Origin: Alphaproteobacteria bacterium
GTDB taxonomy: Bacteria > Pseudomonadota > Alphaproteobacteria > Sphingomonadales > Sphingomonadaceae
Direction of reading: 5' to 3'
Length of the DNA stretch: 20,818 bases
NCBI GenBank assembly: GCA_018828205.1
Contig: JAHJWA010000065.1
Span: 1 to 20,818 of the forward strand
Position 1 is the stretch's first letter; the number at the start of each line of letters is the position of its first letter. The notes below the pieces were generated by a model. It was not told where the DNA came from. It did not search any database and saw nothing but the letters and a program-made list of their open reading frames with translations. This document shows positions 13,966-20,818 of this stretch, one piece after another. The translations under genes and the position numbers were made by a program.

Positions 13966-14346
13966 ATGGCCGACCGCCCGCTTTCACCGCATCTCTCGAT
14001 CTGGAAATGGGGCCCGCATATGCTGGTCTCGATCCTCCACCGCGTCACCGGCTCGGGCATGGCGACCGTCGGGCTGGCGGTGCTGCTGTGGTGGCTGGGC
14101 TCGCTCGCCGCCGGACCCGAAGCCTATGACAGCTTCGCCGGCGTGATGGGGAGCCCGATCGGGATCCTGGTGCTGATCGGGCTGAGCTGGGCCTTCTTCA
14201 ACCACATGAGTTCGGGCCTGCGCCATTTCGTCATGGATATCGGCGCCGGCTTCGAGATCGAGCGCAACAAGACCAGCGCGCTGGCCGTGACTGCCTCGGG
14301 CGTGATCCTGACGGTGGTTTTCTGGGCCGTCGTGTTCCTTAAGTGA
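13966..14346 (+). CDS. sdhC: succinate dehydrogenase cytochrome b556 subunit (SdhC)
   Basis: Membrane anchor of respiratory complex II; binds heme b and, with SdhD and SdhB, forms the ubiquinone site in the inner membrane. The protein has 126 residues and three hydrophobic helices (about 32-48, 64-78, 105-124). Family hallmarks are RPLSPHLSIWKW at 4-15, SILHRVTG (Ser22 and Arg26 at the quinone site) and HMSSGLRHFVMD with axial heme His80. The ATG at 13966 has only a weak GGA upstream. First gene of sdhCDA, 14 bp ahead of sdhD. Confidence 0.96.
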   Translation: MADRPLSPHLSIWKWGPHMLVSILHRVTGSGMATVGLAVLLWWLGSLAAGPEAYDSFAGVMGSPIGILVLIGLSWAFFNHMSSGLRHFVMDIGAGFEIERNKTSALAVTASGVILTVVFWAVVFLK

Positions 14347-14360
14347 AAGATTCCTAGACC

Positions 14361-14777
14361 ATGGGCAAGCACACCACACTCGAACGCTACGGCAGCAAGA
14401 CCACGGCCATCGGCCGGGTCCGCGGCCTCGGTTCGGCGCACGGCGGCGCGCATCACTGGCTGCTCCAGCGGCTGACCGCGATCGGCAATCTGCTGCTGGT
14501 GACCTTTCTGGTGGTCAGCATGGCGCTGCTTCCCGCCTATGACTACGCCGCGATGGCGGGCTGGGTCTCGCAGCCGCTGGTCGCCACCGCGCTGGCGCTG
14601 CTGGTGATCAACGTGTTCTGGCATGCCCGGCTCGGGTTGCAGGTCGTGATCGAGGATTACGTCCACACCTCGGGCAACAAGTTCGCCGCGCTCGCCGCGC
14701 TCAACATCGTCGCGATCGGGAGCGGCGCCTTCGCGCTGGCCTCCATCGCCCGTCTCGCTTTTGCAGGAGCTGCCTGA
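14361..14777 (+). CDS. sdhD: succinate dehydrogenase membrane anchor subunit (SdhD)
   Basis: Second membrane anchor of complex II. The protein has 138 residues and three transmembrane helices (about 39-59, 71-94, 107-134). The diagnostic motif FWHARLGLQVVIEDYVH contains His88, equivalent to the conserved helix-II His, and the Asp99-Tyr100 pair that contributes to the quinone site in E. coli SdhD. Its stop overlaps the sdhA start by one base (TGATG), and the sdhA ribosome-binding site AGGAG lies within its last codons, so translation is coupled. Confidence 0.95.
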   Translation: MGKHTTLERYGSKTTAIGRVRGLGSAHGGAHHWLLQRLTAIGNLLLVTFLVVSMALLPAYDYAAMAGWVSQPLVATALALLVINVFWHARLGLQVVIEDYVHTSGNKFAALAALNIVAIGSGAFALASIARLAFAGAA

Positions 14778-16618
14778 TGGCGAGCACCGATACCTTCACC
14801 ATCGGCGACCGCGCCTATCCGATCATCGAGCACACCTATGACGTCGTCGTCGTGGGCGCCGGCGGATCGGGCCTGCGCGCGACCATGGGCGCGGCCGAGG
14901 CCGGGCTCAAGACCGCCAATATCACCAAGGTGTTCCCGACCCGCTCGCACACCGTCGCGGCGCAGGGCGGCATCGCCGCATCGCTGGGCAACAACACCCC
15001 CGACCACTGGTCGTGGCACATGTACGACACCGTCAAGGGCTCCGACTGGCTCGGCGACCAGGACGCGATCGAATATCTCGTTCGCGAGGCGCCGCAGGCG
15101 GTCTACGAGCTCGAGCATGCCGGCGTGCCCTTCAGCCGCAACCAGGACGGCACCATCTACCAGCGCCCCTTCGGCGGCCACATGCAGAACATGGGCGCGG
15201 GCCCGCCGGTGCAGCGCACCTGCGCCGCGGCCGACCGCACCGGTCACGCGATGCTCCACGCGCTCTACCAGCAGAGCCTGAAATACGCCGCGGACTTCTT
15301 CATCGAATATTTCGCGCTCGACCTGATCATGAAGGACACGCCTTCGGGCAAGGTCTGCGTCGGCGTGATCGCGATGTGCATGGACGACGGGACGATCCAC
15401 CGCTTCCGTTCGCATTCGGTGGTGCTGGCGACCGGCGGCTACGGCCGCTGCTACTTCACCGCCACCAGCGCGCACACCTGCACCGGCGATGGCGGCGGCA
15501 TGGTGCTGCGCGCCGGCCTGCCGCTGCAGGACATGGAATTCGTCCAGTTCCACCCGACCGGGATCTACGGCGCGGGCGTGCTGATCACCGAGGGTGCACG
15601 CGGCGAGGGCGGCTATCTGACCAATTCCGAGGGCGAGCGCTTCATGGAGCGCTATGCCCCCTCGGCAAAGGATCTCGCCAGCCGCGATGTCGTGTCGCGC
15701 TCGATGGCGCTGGAAATGCGCGAAGGCCGCGGCGTGGGCGCGGAGGGCGATCACATCTTCCTCCACCTCGACCACATCGATCCCGCGATCCTGGCCGAAC
15801 GCCTCCCGGGGATCACCGAGAGCGGCAAGATATTCGCGGGCGTCGATCTGACCCGCCAGCCGCTCCCCGTCACCCCGACGGTGCATTACAATATGGGTGG
15901 CATCCCCTGTAACTATCACGGCGAGGTGATGGCGGGCGATCCGGGCGATCCCGAGAAGATCGTCCCCGGCCTGTTCGCGGTGGGCGAGGCGGCCTGCGTC
16001 TCGGTCCACGGCGCCAACCGCCTGGGTTCGAACTCGCTGATCGATCTCGTGGTCTTCGGCCGCGCGACCGGCCACCGCTTGAACGATCTGATCAAGCCCG
16101 GCGAGAGCCATGCCGAACTGCCCGCCGACAGCGCCGATCTGGCGCTGACGCGGCTCGACCATTTCCGCCACGCCAATGGCGGCTCGCCCACCGCCGCGGT
16201 GCGTAGCGAAATGCAGAAGGGCATGCAGAAGCACGCCGCGGTGTTCCGCAACAGCGAGCTGCTGGCGCAGGGCGTGGAAGCGCTCGCGCAGGTCAACAAG
16301 CGGATGGAGGACATCCATGTCACCGACCGCTCGCTGATCTGGAACAGCGATCTGATCGAGACGCTCGAGCTCGACAATCTGATGGCGCAGGCCAATGTCA
16401 CCATGGCTTCGGCCGCGAACCGCAAGGAAAGCCGCGGCGCCCACGCGCATGAGGATTTCCCCGATCGCGACGACGCCAACTGGATGAAGCACACGATCGC
16501 GACCTTCGACGGCTGGGGCGGCAAGGGCGGCAAGATCGCCATCGACTACCGCCCGGTGCACGAGTTCACGCTGACCGACGACGTTGCCTATATCGAGCCG
16601 AAGGCGCGCGTGTACTGA
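14777..16618 (+). CDS. sdhA: succinate dehydrogenase flavoprotein subunit (SdhA)
   Basis: FAD-containing catalytic subunit that oxidises succinate to fumarate in the TCA cycle and passes electrons to SdhB. The protein has 613 residues, normal for alphaproteobacteria. The dinucleotide-binding motif VGAGGSG starts at 26. RSHTVAAQGG carries the His58 that bonds FAD covalently. TSAHTCTGDGGG, the active-site Arg275 in GARGEGGYL, HYNMGGIPCN and HGANRLGSNSL are all present. The C-terminal capping domain has QKGMQKHAAVFR. ATG 14777 follows AGGAG by about 9 nt. No sdhB follows: a strong terminator ends the transcript 26 bp after the stop. Confidence 0.98.
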   Translation: MASTDTFTIGDRAYPIIEHTYDVVVVGAGGSGLRATMGAAEAGLKTANITKVFPTRSHTVAAQGGIAASLGNNTPDHWSWHMYDTVKGSDWLGDQDAIEYLVREAPQAVYELEHAGVPFSRNQDGTIYQRPFGGHMQNMGAGPPVQRTCAAADRTGHAMLHALYQQSLKYAADFFIEYFALDLIMKDTPSGKVCVGVIAMCMDDGTIHRFRSHSVVLATGGYGRCYFTATSAHTCTGDGGGMVLRAGLPLQDMEFVQFHPTGIYGAGVLITEGARGEGGYLTNSEGERFMERYAPSAKDLASRDVVSRSMALEMREGRGVGAEGDHIFLHLDHIDPAILAERLPGITESGKIFAGVDLTRQPLPVTPTVHYNMGGIPCNYHGEVMAGDPGDPEKIVPGLFAVGEAACVSVHGANRLGSNSLIDLVVFGRATGHRLNDLIKPGESHAELPADSADLALTRLDHFRHANGGSPTAAVRSEMQKGMQKHAAVFRNSELLAQGVEALAQVNKRMEDIHVTDRSLIWNSDLIETLELDNLMAQANVTMASAANRKESRGAHAHEDFPDRDDANWMKHTIATFDGWGGKGGKIAIDYRPVHEFTLTDDVAYIEPKARVY

Positions 16619-16644
16619 GGCGGCGCGCTTCGGATGGATTTGGA

Positions 16645-16676
16645 AGGGCCGGGGCGGAAACGCTCCGGCCCTTTTT
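16645..16676 (+). terminator. intrinsic terminator of sdhCDA
   Basis: A 12-bp stem, agggccggggcg (16645-16656) with cgctccggccct (16661-16672), containing one G-U pair, a GAAA tetraloop and a run of five T. Strong Rho-independent terminator 26 bp after sdhA. Confidence 0.95.
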
Positions 16677-16736
16677 CATTCGTCCAAGAGGCTGATGGCG
16701 CCCATCCGTGCATGCAGCACGCGAGAGCGCTTGTCC

Positions 16737-17039
16737 CTACAGGCGATCGTCCTCGAAGATGTCCGGAACCTCCTGTCGGAAATGCAGGATGCGGACCACG
16801 ATCAGGTCGCTTTCGGAAACGCGATACACGACGCGGTGCGACCCGAACGCCAGCTTGCGATATGTGGAAGGTAGCCCGCCGACCGGACTTCCGATGCCGG
16901 GGCTCCCCGCGGCATTTCCGATCCGGCTCGCGATGCCTGTGACGTATCGGTCAGCCTGATCGACACCCCATTCCTGAGCGCCATAGGCCCAGATGTCGGC
17001 CAGATCGGCCCGATCTGCGGGCCTTAGAATGCAGTTCAC
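16737..17039 (-). CDS. ParE/RelE-superfamily toxin
   Basis: A 100-residue toxin of the ParE type. Members of this family act on DNA gyrase, while RelE relatives cut mRNA on the ribosome; the target here is not proven. Family features: an N-terminal ILRPADRADLADIWAYGAQEWG helical region, a central Arg-rich strand YRKLAFGSHRVVYRV, and C-terminal VVRILHFRQEVPDIF, equivalent to the ParE RxLHxRMD block with QEVP in place of the more common RMD. GTG start at 17039 overlaps the antitoxin stop by 4 bp (GTGA), the usual toxin-antitoxin coupling. GC content is visibly lower than in the sdh genes, consistent with acquisition. Confidence 0.88.
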   Translation of the reverse strand: MNCILRPADRADLADIWAYGAQEWGVDQADRYVTGIASRIGNAAGSPGIGSPVGGLPSTYRKLAFGSHRVVYRVSESDLIVVRILHFRQEVPDIFEDDRL

Positions 17040-17293
17040 GCAGCGTCTTTGTCGTGGCGCTCGCGCATCTCGCCCAGGAACTGGTTCAGATCGAACGGTT
17101 CCGCCGGACCGCTCTCTTCACCTTCGCGGATCAGCTCGCGCAGCCTCTCTATGTGCAGGTCCCGCTCTTCAGCACGGCGCAGCGCATCGCGGATCACTTC
17201 GCTGGCCGAGCCGAACTCGCCCGATTCCACCTTGCGGCGGGTGTAGGCGGTGAGCTTCTCGCCCAGCGCGACGGAGGTGGTCTTGGCTGCCAT
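17036..17293 (-). CDS. ParD-type antitoxin (ribbon-helix-helix)
   Basis: An 85-residue antitoxin. The N-terminal ribbon-helix-helix (TTSVALGEKLTAYTRRKVESGEFGSASEVIRDALRR, about 5-40) binds DNA as a dimer and matches the ParD/CC2985 family pattern SxxLxxxLxxYxxxxVxSGxFxSxSEVIRxALR. The acidic C-terminus (ESGPAEPFDLNQFLGEMRER) would wrap the toxin. The ATG at 17293 follows GCGGGG. It is upstream of the toxin with a 4-bp overlap and probably autoregulates through the AT-rich upstream segment at 17294-17330. Confidence 0.9.
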   Translation of the reverse strand: MAAKTTSVALGEKLTAYTRRKVESGEFGSASEVIRDALRRAEERDLHIERLRELIREGEESGPAEPFDLNQFLGEMRERHDKDAA

Positions 17294-17299
17294 CCCCGC

Positions 17300-17328
17300 A
17301 AATTACCAAATATTGCTAGAACGGACAA
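17300..17328 (-). promoter_or_regulatory. putative promoter of parD-parE
   Basis: On the minus strand, TTGTCC (17328-17323), a 17-bp spacer and TAATTT (17305-17300) precede the antitoxin ATG by 6 bp. The segment is strikingly AT-rich and contains ccaaatattg (17306-17315), a near-dyad around aatatt that could serve as a ribbon-helix-helix operator. The -10 match is only partial, and the short distance to the ATG would make the mRNA nearly leaderless. Confidence 0.35.
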
Positions 17329-17370
17329 TCGCGAGCGAATCCGTTCCGGAGGCATCGGCAAAGCCTTGGG

Positions 17371-17931
17371 TCAAATCACCTCGGCGATCAGCTCCAGCTG
17401 TTTCGCCTCGTCGGCGGGGATGTACCAATTGTCGGGCGCCTTGCGCTGCAACTCCTCGAAATCGACCTTCGACCCTTCGACGAACAGGCGGAAACCCTGT
17501 TCCTCGATCACGATCGACTGCTCGATCTCGTTGAGCGCCGCCTTGAGCTGCGCGGTGCAGGTGCGCAGCGGGCCCGACAGATCGATGGTCTTGGTCAGCT
17601 GGCGCTCGTGGACCATCAGCGCGGTGTTGCGGGTCAGGAAGCGGTTGGCGACCGGGAAGCCGGCCATGAAGGTTGCGCCGGCGGAATAGACCGCGGCCTT
17701 GCCGAGAAAATAGATCGTCCGCCCCGCATCGCGCAGCAGCCGGACATCGTCGGCCATGGCGCGCGCCACTTCGGGGTTGCCCCCCAGCGTGGTCAGCGCG
17801 ATCACCAGCGGCCCCTCGGCGGGCGCGGCGCTCAGCTGGTTGCGGAACTCGGCATACATCGCCTCGTCGACCGTGCCGACCAGCCGCAATTGCGGCGAGG
17901 TGAGAACCGCCTGGCGTTTGTTGTCGTCCAT
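17371..17931 (-). CDS. ClpP-like serine protease (peptidase S14 fold)
   Basis: A 186-residue protein of the ClpP/crotonase fold without signal peptide, so cytoplasmic. By alignment to E. coli ClpP, the triad is intact: Ser83 in VYSAGATFMAG (ClpP ASMGA), His108 in ALMVHE (ClpP MIHQ) and Asp167 in APDNWYIPADEA (ClpP DRFLSAPEA). LTTLGGNPEVARAMAD matches the ClpP SPGG region that forms the oxyanion hole. It is divergent enough that it is probably not the housekeeping ClpP and may work alone or with a special partner. The ATG at 17931 is 143 bp from the divergent blaI start, and the BlaI-like operators lie between them. It is 77 bp upstream of parD on the same strand. Confidence 0.85.
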   Translation of the reverse strand: MDDNKRQAVLTSPQLRLVGTVDEAMYAEFRNQLSAAPAEGPLVIALTTLGGNPEVARAMADDVRLLRDAGRTIYFLGKAAVYSAGATFMAGFPVANRFLTRNTALMVHERQLTKTIDLSGPLRTCTAQLKAALNEIEQSIVIEEQGFRLFVEGSKVDFEELQRKAPDNWYIPADEAKQLELIAEVI

Positions 17932-18017
17932 GTCTTCAAAATCCTCGGGGTGGGTGATCCCGTGGCAGCGCTCGGCGCGGCAACCCGTTCCGGAGTTTCG
18001 TTCATCGGGGAGCCATG

Positions 18018-18050
18018 TTTACAGGCGTAGTCGATAAGTCTACAGATGTA
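18018..18050 (+). promoter_or_regulatory. BlaI-type operator pair and putative promoter
   Basis: Two dyads of the BlaI/MecI type TACA-NN-TGTA: tacaggcgta at 18020-18029 (one mismatch) and tacagatgta at 18041-18050 (exact). Their centres are 21 bp apart, two helical turns, so two repressor dimers could bind the same face. TTTACA (18018-18023, 5/6 to -35) and TACAGA (18041-18046, a weak -10) with a 17-bp spacer would place the promoter exactly under the two operators. The region faces blaI and could also affect the divergent protease gene. Confidence 0.6.
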
Positions 18051-18074
18051 ATCGAGAATCATCCGAGAGCTTTC

Positions 18075-18464
18075 ATGACCATTCCCAGCGATCCTTCCGG
18101 CGAACGCATATCCGATGCCGAACACGCGGTGATGGAGGTGCTGTGGGACCGCAGCCCGCGCTCCGCCGCCGATGTCTGCGAGGCGATCTGCGAGACCCGC
18201 GACTGGACCATCGCCACGGTCAAGACGCTGCTCTCGCGGCTGGTGGCCAAGGGCGCGCTGGCGACCGAGCCCGAGGGCCGCCGCTTTCTCTATCGCCCGC
18301 TGATCGCCCGCTCGGCCTATGTCGGGGGCGAATCGCGGCGGCTGGTGAACCGGCTGTTCGGCGGCCGCGCCGCCTCGCTGTTCGCGCATCTGGCGCAGAG
18401 CGAGGCGCTTACCGATCAGGATCTCGCCGAGATGGAAGCCCTGCTCAAGGAACTGCGCCAATGA
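18075..18464 (+). CDS. BlaI/MecI/CopY family transcriptional repressor
   Basis: A 129-residue winged-helix repressor of the type cleaved or released when its partner M56 protease is activated. ISDAEHAVMEVLWDRSPRSAADV (about 11-33), WTIATVKTLLSRLVAKGAL and RRFLYRPLI are the classic BlaI N-terminal DNA-binding pattern. The C-terminal part (FGGRAASLFAHLAQSEALTDQDLAEMEALLKEL) is the dimerisation helix region. ATG 18075 is chosen because the in-frame ATG at 18015 would put the operator pair inside the coding sequence and has no conserved sequence. Its stop overlaps the M56 gene by ATGA, so the two are translationally coupled. Probably autoregulated through the operators at 18020-18050. Confidence 0.93.
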   Translation: MTIPSDPSGERISDAEHAVMEVLWDRSPRSAADVCEAICETRDWTIATVKTLLSRLVAKGALATEPEGRRFLYRPLIARSAYVGGESRRLVNRLFGGRAASLFAHLAQSEALTDQDLAEMEALLKELRQ

Positions 18465-20056
18465 CCCAGTACCTGCTCGATACCCTGCTGTGGACCGGGG
18501 CGCTGATCGCGCTGGTGCTGCTGCTGCGCCGCCCGGTCGCGCGCCATCTCGGGGCGCAGGCGGCCTATGCGCTGTGGGCGCTGCCGCTGCTGCGGCTGGC
18601 CATCCCGCCGATCACCCTGCCGGCCTGGCTCAAGCCCGCCGAACCGGCACCGCCGCTCGCCGAAATGGCGGCTGCGGACCCGGCGCCGGTGCTGGCGATG
18701 CAATCGCTCGCGCATGGCGGCGAGATCGTTCCGGTCTCCCCGCTGCCTGCCGCCGCTTCGGTGCCGCCGGTTGACTGGCTGACCCCCTTGCTGGTGCTGT
18801 GGCTGGCCGGTGCCGCGATCTTCCTGATCCGCCGCTTCGCGCTCTATTTCGCGATGCGGCGCGAGCTGCTCGCGCGCGCGAGGCCGGTGGGCGAGGTCGG
18901 GCGCGTGCGGCTGGTCGAAACCGAAGCGACGCTCGGGCCGGTGGCGTTCGGCGTGTTCGACAAGGTCGTCGCCCTGCCGCAGGGTTTCATGGTCCAGCGC
19001 GACCGCCGCAAGCGCGATCTCGCCATCGCGCATGAGCTGGCGCATCACCGCGGTCGCGATCTGCTCGCCAATGTCGCCGTCCAGCCGCTGTTCGCGCTGC
19101 ACTGGTTCAACCCGCTGGGCTGGGTCGGCTGGACTGCGCTGCGACGCGATCAGGAGGCCGCCTGCGATACCCGCGTGGTCGCGGAACGCAGCCGCGACGA
19201 GCGCGCCGCCTATGCCGCCATCATCGCCGGCTTCGCCACGACCGCGGGCGCCGCGCCGCGGCTCGCGCTGGCCGCGCCGATGGCCTGCCCGGTGCTGGGC
19301 GACAAATCGATCATCCACCGTCTGAGGAGCCTGACCATGGCCGATATCTCCCCCCGCCGCCGCTTCGCGGGCCGCGCGCTGCTCGCCGGCGCGGCGCTGG
19401 CGCTGCCGCTGACCGCTTCGATCAGCTATGCCGAGACGCGTGCCTCCGAGGTACCCGCCCCCGAGGTCCCTGCCGCACCGGCAGCCCCGCAAGCGCCCAT
19501 CGCACCGCCGGTCGCCGATGCTCCTGCGGTGCCGCCCGCCCGCCCGGTGCCTCCGGCGCCCCCGGTCGAGGCGGACATGAACATCGACCTCACCATCGAG
19601 CGGGAAGTGGAGACCCATGTCGAGCGTGGGCTGGACGAGGCCATCGCCGGGCTCGACGCTGCAGAGCGCGAAGTCCTGCGCTCGCGCGAATCTGCGCTGA
19701 TCACGCAGGAACGCGCGGAACTGCGCGCCGATATGGCGGAGCTGCGCCGGGAGCTCGGCAAGGGGGGCGAACTGCGGCGCGAGATCCGGCTCGCGGTGAG
19801 CGAGGGTCAGGCCGCCACGCCCGAGGTCGTGGTGAGCTGCGAGATCGGCCGCACCGCAATCGTCCGCAGCGGCGCCACCAGCGAGGGCCGCGAGGCGCTG
19901 TTCGCCTGCCACGCCGCGGCGCTGGAGGCCGCCCGCTTGGCGCTCGACAGCGCGCGGCGGACGATCCGCAACGACCGCAATCTGTCGGAGGCCGAACGCA
20001 CCGAAGCGCTGCGCTCGCTCGAGGAGGCGCTCGCCGGGATGCGCGCGAAAGGCTAA
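18461..20056 (+). CDS. M56 family membrane metalloprotease (BlaR1-like, no penicillin-sensor domain)
   Basis: A 531-residue partner of the BlaI repressor. Three N-terminal transmembrane segments (about 5-23, 33-53, 104-125) precede a cytoplasmic zinc protease domain with HELAHH (His191, Glu192, His195) and third ligand Glu232 in QEAACD. Fourth membrane segment at about 305-324. The region beyond it is not the penicillin-binding sensor of BlaR1: it is a Pro/Ala-rich linker (about 328-370), then about 150 highly charged residues that look coiled-coil (EREVETHVERGLDEAI, RAELRADMAELRRELGK) with two cysteines (VVSCEIG, FACHAA). No SxxK motif follows the fourth segment, so beta-lactam sensing by acylation is unlikely. 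The signal is unknown. ATGA overlap with the repressor gene. Confidence 0.9.
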   Translation: MTQYLLDTLLWTGALIALVLLLRRPVARHLGAQAAYALWALPLLRLAIPPITLPAWLKPAEPAPPLAEMAAADPAPVLAMQSLAHGGEIVPVSPLPAAASVPPVDWLTPLLVLWLAGAAIFLIRRFALYFAMRRELLARARPVGEVGRVRLVETEATLGPVAFGVFDKVVALPQGFMVQRDRRKRDLAIAHELAHHRGRDLLANVAVQPLFALHWFNPLGWVGWTALRRDQEAACDTRVVAERSRDERAAYAAIIAGFATTAGAAPRLALAAPMACPVLGDKSIIHRLRSLTMADISPRRRFAGRALLAGAALALPLTASISYAETRASEVPAPEVPAAPAAPQAPIAPPVADAPAVPPARPVPPAPPVEADMNIDLTIEREVETHVERGLDEAIAGLDAAEREVLRSRESALITQERAELRADMAELRRELGKGGELRREIRLAVSEGQAATPEVVVSCEIGRTAIVRSGATSEGREALFACHAAALEAARLALDSARRTIRNDRNLSEAERTEALRSLEEALAGMRAKG

Positions 20057-20072
20057 CCGCGGCGCCCGAAGC

Positions 20073-20818
20073 TCAGCCGACGCGCGTGATCGCGTCGCAG
20101 GCGCGGTCGTCGCCCTGCATCCCGAGGCGGAGCGCTTGGCTGCGCTGCTGACTGGTTCCGTGGGTGAAGTTCTCCTCGCTCACCCGGCCACCGGTAAGCC
20201 GGTCGTCCCCGATCGCCGCGGCGGCCTGCATGCCTTCCTCGATATCGCCAGGCTCGATCAGGTTCCGGTTCTTGCCTGCCCACACGCCGGCATAGCAGTC
20301 CGCCTGCAGTTCCATCAGCACCTGCAGCGCGTTGGAGTCGCCGGGTGACTGCTGCTGCGCGCTTCGGATCTGGCCCGACACCCCCGTGAGCGTCTGGATG
20401 TGGTGACCGTATTCATGCGCGAGCACGTAATAGCGTGCGAAGTCGCCGCTGTTGTTGGCCATGCGCGCGAGTTCGTCGTAGAAGCTGGTGTCGATGTAGA
20501 TCGTCTCATCGGCGGGGCAGTAGAACGGACCCATCGCCGAGCTGCCACTGCCGCATTCGGTGCTCACGCCGGCGCTGTAGAGATGAAGGACGGGTTGCCG
20601 GAAACTGGCGGCGAAACCCTGTTCCTCGAACGTCCGGCCCCAGGTGCTGTTGAGCGAGTCGAGCGCGTTGCAGGCTTCGGTCGCATATTCGCTGGCGGAA
20701 CAGACGATTTGCGCGTCGGTGGTAGCGGGCCCCGCTTGTTGCGAGCCCTGCTGCACGCTTTCGATCGTGCCCGCGGTCTGCATCGGATCGAGGCCGAAGA
20801 CGAAATAACCGATCGCCG
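20073..20818 (-). CDS. neutral zinc metallopeptidase (YpfJ/KPN_00312 type), 5' end outside window
   Basis: Partial: 248 codons are visible including the stop, and the frame runs off the window edge. The visible N-terminal end AIGYFVFGLDP looks like the end of the membrane segment typical of this family. The zinc-site motif HEYGHH lies in VLAHEYGHHIQTLTG, and the third ligand is probably the Glu of MELQADCYAGVWAG. Conserved GPFYCPADETIYID precedes it, and FTHGTSQQR lies near the C-terminus. Four cysteines before the zinc site (IVCSAS, TEACNA, TECGSG, FYCPAD) fit a periplasmic, disulfide-bonded domain. The biological substrate is unknown. It faces the M56 gene convergently with a 16-bp gap. Confidence 0.92.
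   Translation of the reverse strand, partial: AIGYFVFGLDPMQTAGTIESVQQGSQQAGPATTDAQIVCSASEYATEACNALDSLNSTWGRTFEEQGFAASFRQPVLHLYSAGVSTECGSGSSAMGPFYCPADETIYIDTSFYDELARMANNSGDFARYYVLAHEYGHHIQTLTGVSGQIRSAQQQSPGDSNALQVLMELQADCYAGVWAGKNRNLIEPGDIEEGMQAAAAIGDDRLTGGRVSEENFTHGTSQQRSQALRLGMQGDDRACDAITRVG

Noticed and set aside
14657..16561. A 634-codon minus-strand open frame opposite sdhA
   Set aside because: Antisense shadow of a well-conserved gene; composition rich in His, Arg, Ala and Gly with no domain.
16619..16736. A possible sdhB start or small gene between sdhA and the toxin gene
   Set aside because: The stretch holds a strong terminator and about 60 bp with no frame or ribosome-binding site worth reporting.
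18015..18074. An upstream ATG for the BlaI-type repressor preceded by a ggggag
   Set aside because: It would place both TACA/TGTA operators inside the coding sequence and adds 20 residues unlike the family; ATG 18075 is preferred, though not proven.

Overview
This window is about 21 kb of high-GC DNA (mostly above 65% by eye) from an alphaproteobacterium, most likely a member of the Sphingomonadales (Sphingomonadaceae or Erythrobacteraceae). The assignment rests on protein character, on the bamD-recN-ligA order typical of alphaproteobacteria, on the sdhC-sdhD-sdhA layout, and on interspersed palindromes of types I associate with sphingomonad genomes. No database search was possible, so the genus is open.

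Layout. (1) 1-3516: proline biosynthesis. proC and proA lie on the minus strand and proB diverges from them across a 200-bp AT-richer region. proA ends in an intrinsic terminator that contains its own stop codon. proC appears to start at a non-canonical ATT. (2) 3517-10227, plus strand: outer-membrane assembly lipoprotein bamD, a small unknown lipoprotein, then a translationally coupled recN-ligA-serine hydrolase block with two 4-bp overlaps. ligA carries an in-frame palindromic-repeat doublet encoding a segment of low complexity. (3) 10246-12612, minus strand: prmA, a DUF2459/TIGR02117 membrane protein and a short-chain dehydrogenase, probably one transcript. (4) 12731-13109: a GIY-YIG nuclease gene tightly enclosed by two 32-bp inverted copies of a palindromic repeat. 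This is the best candidate in the window for an undescribed mobile unit. (5) 13132-13857: a second SDR (minus), divergent from sdhC-sdhD-sdhA (plus), which ends in a strong terminator with no sdhB behind it. (6) 16737-17293: a ParD/ParE-type toxin-antitoxin pair (minus). (7) 17371-20056: a ClpP-like serine protease (minus), divergent from a blaI-type repressor and an M56 (BlaR1-like) membrane metalloprotease; two BlaI-like operator motifs sit 21 bp apart in the divergent region. (8) 20073 to the window end: a neutral zinc metallopeptidase (minus), cut off at its 5' end by the window.

How it fits together. Most genes are housekeeping (proline synthesis, envelope assembly, DNA repair and ligation, ribosome modification, TCA cycle and respiration). 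The accessory content is the toxin-antitoxin pair, the BlaI/M56 signalling pair with its neighbouring protease, and three different families of palindromic repeats, each present as an inverted doublet: one after bamD, one inside ligA and one around the GIY-YIG gene. No tRNA, rRNA, CRISPR array, insertion sequence with a recognisable transposase, or phage gene was seen. No gene-free stretch exceeds 300 bases; the longest is 4463-4750, which holds a repeat doublet and a hairpin.
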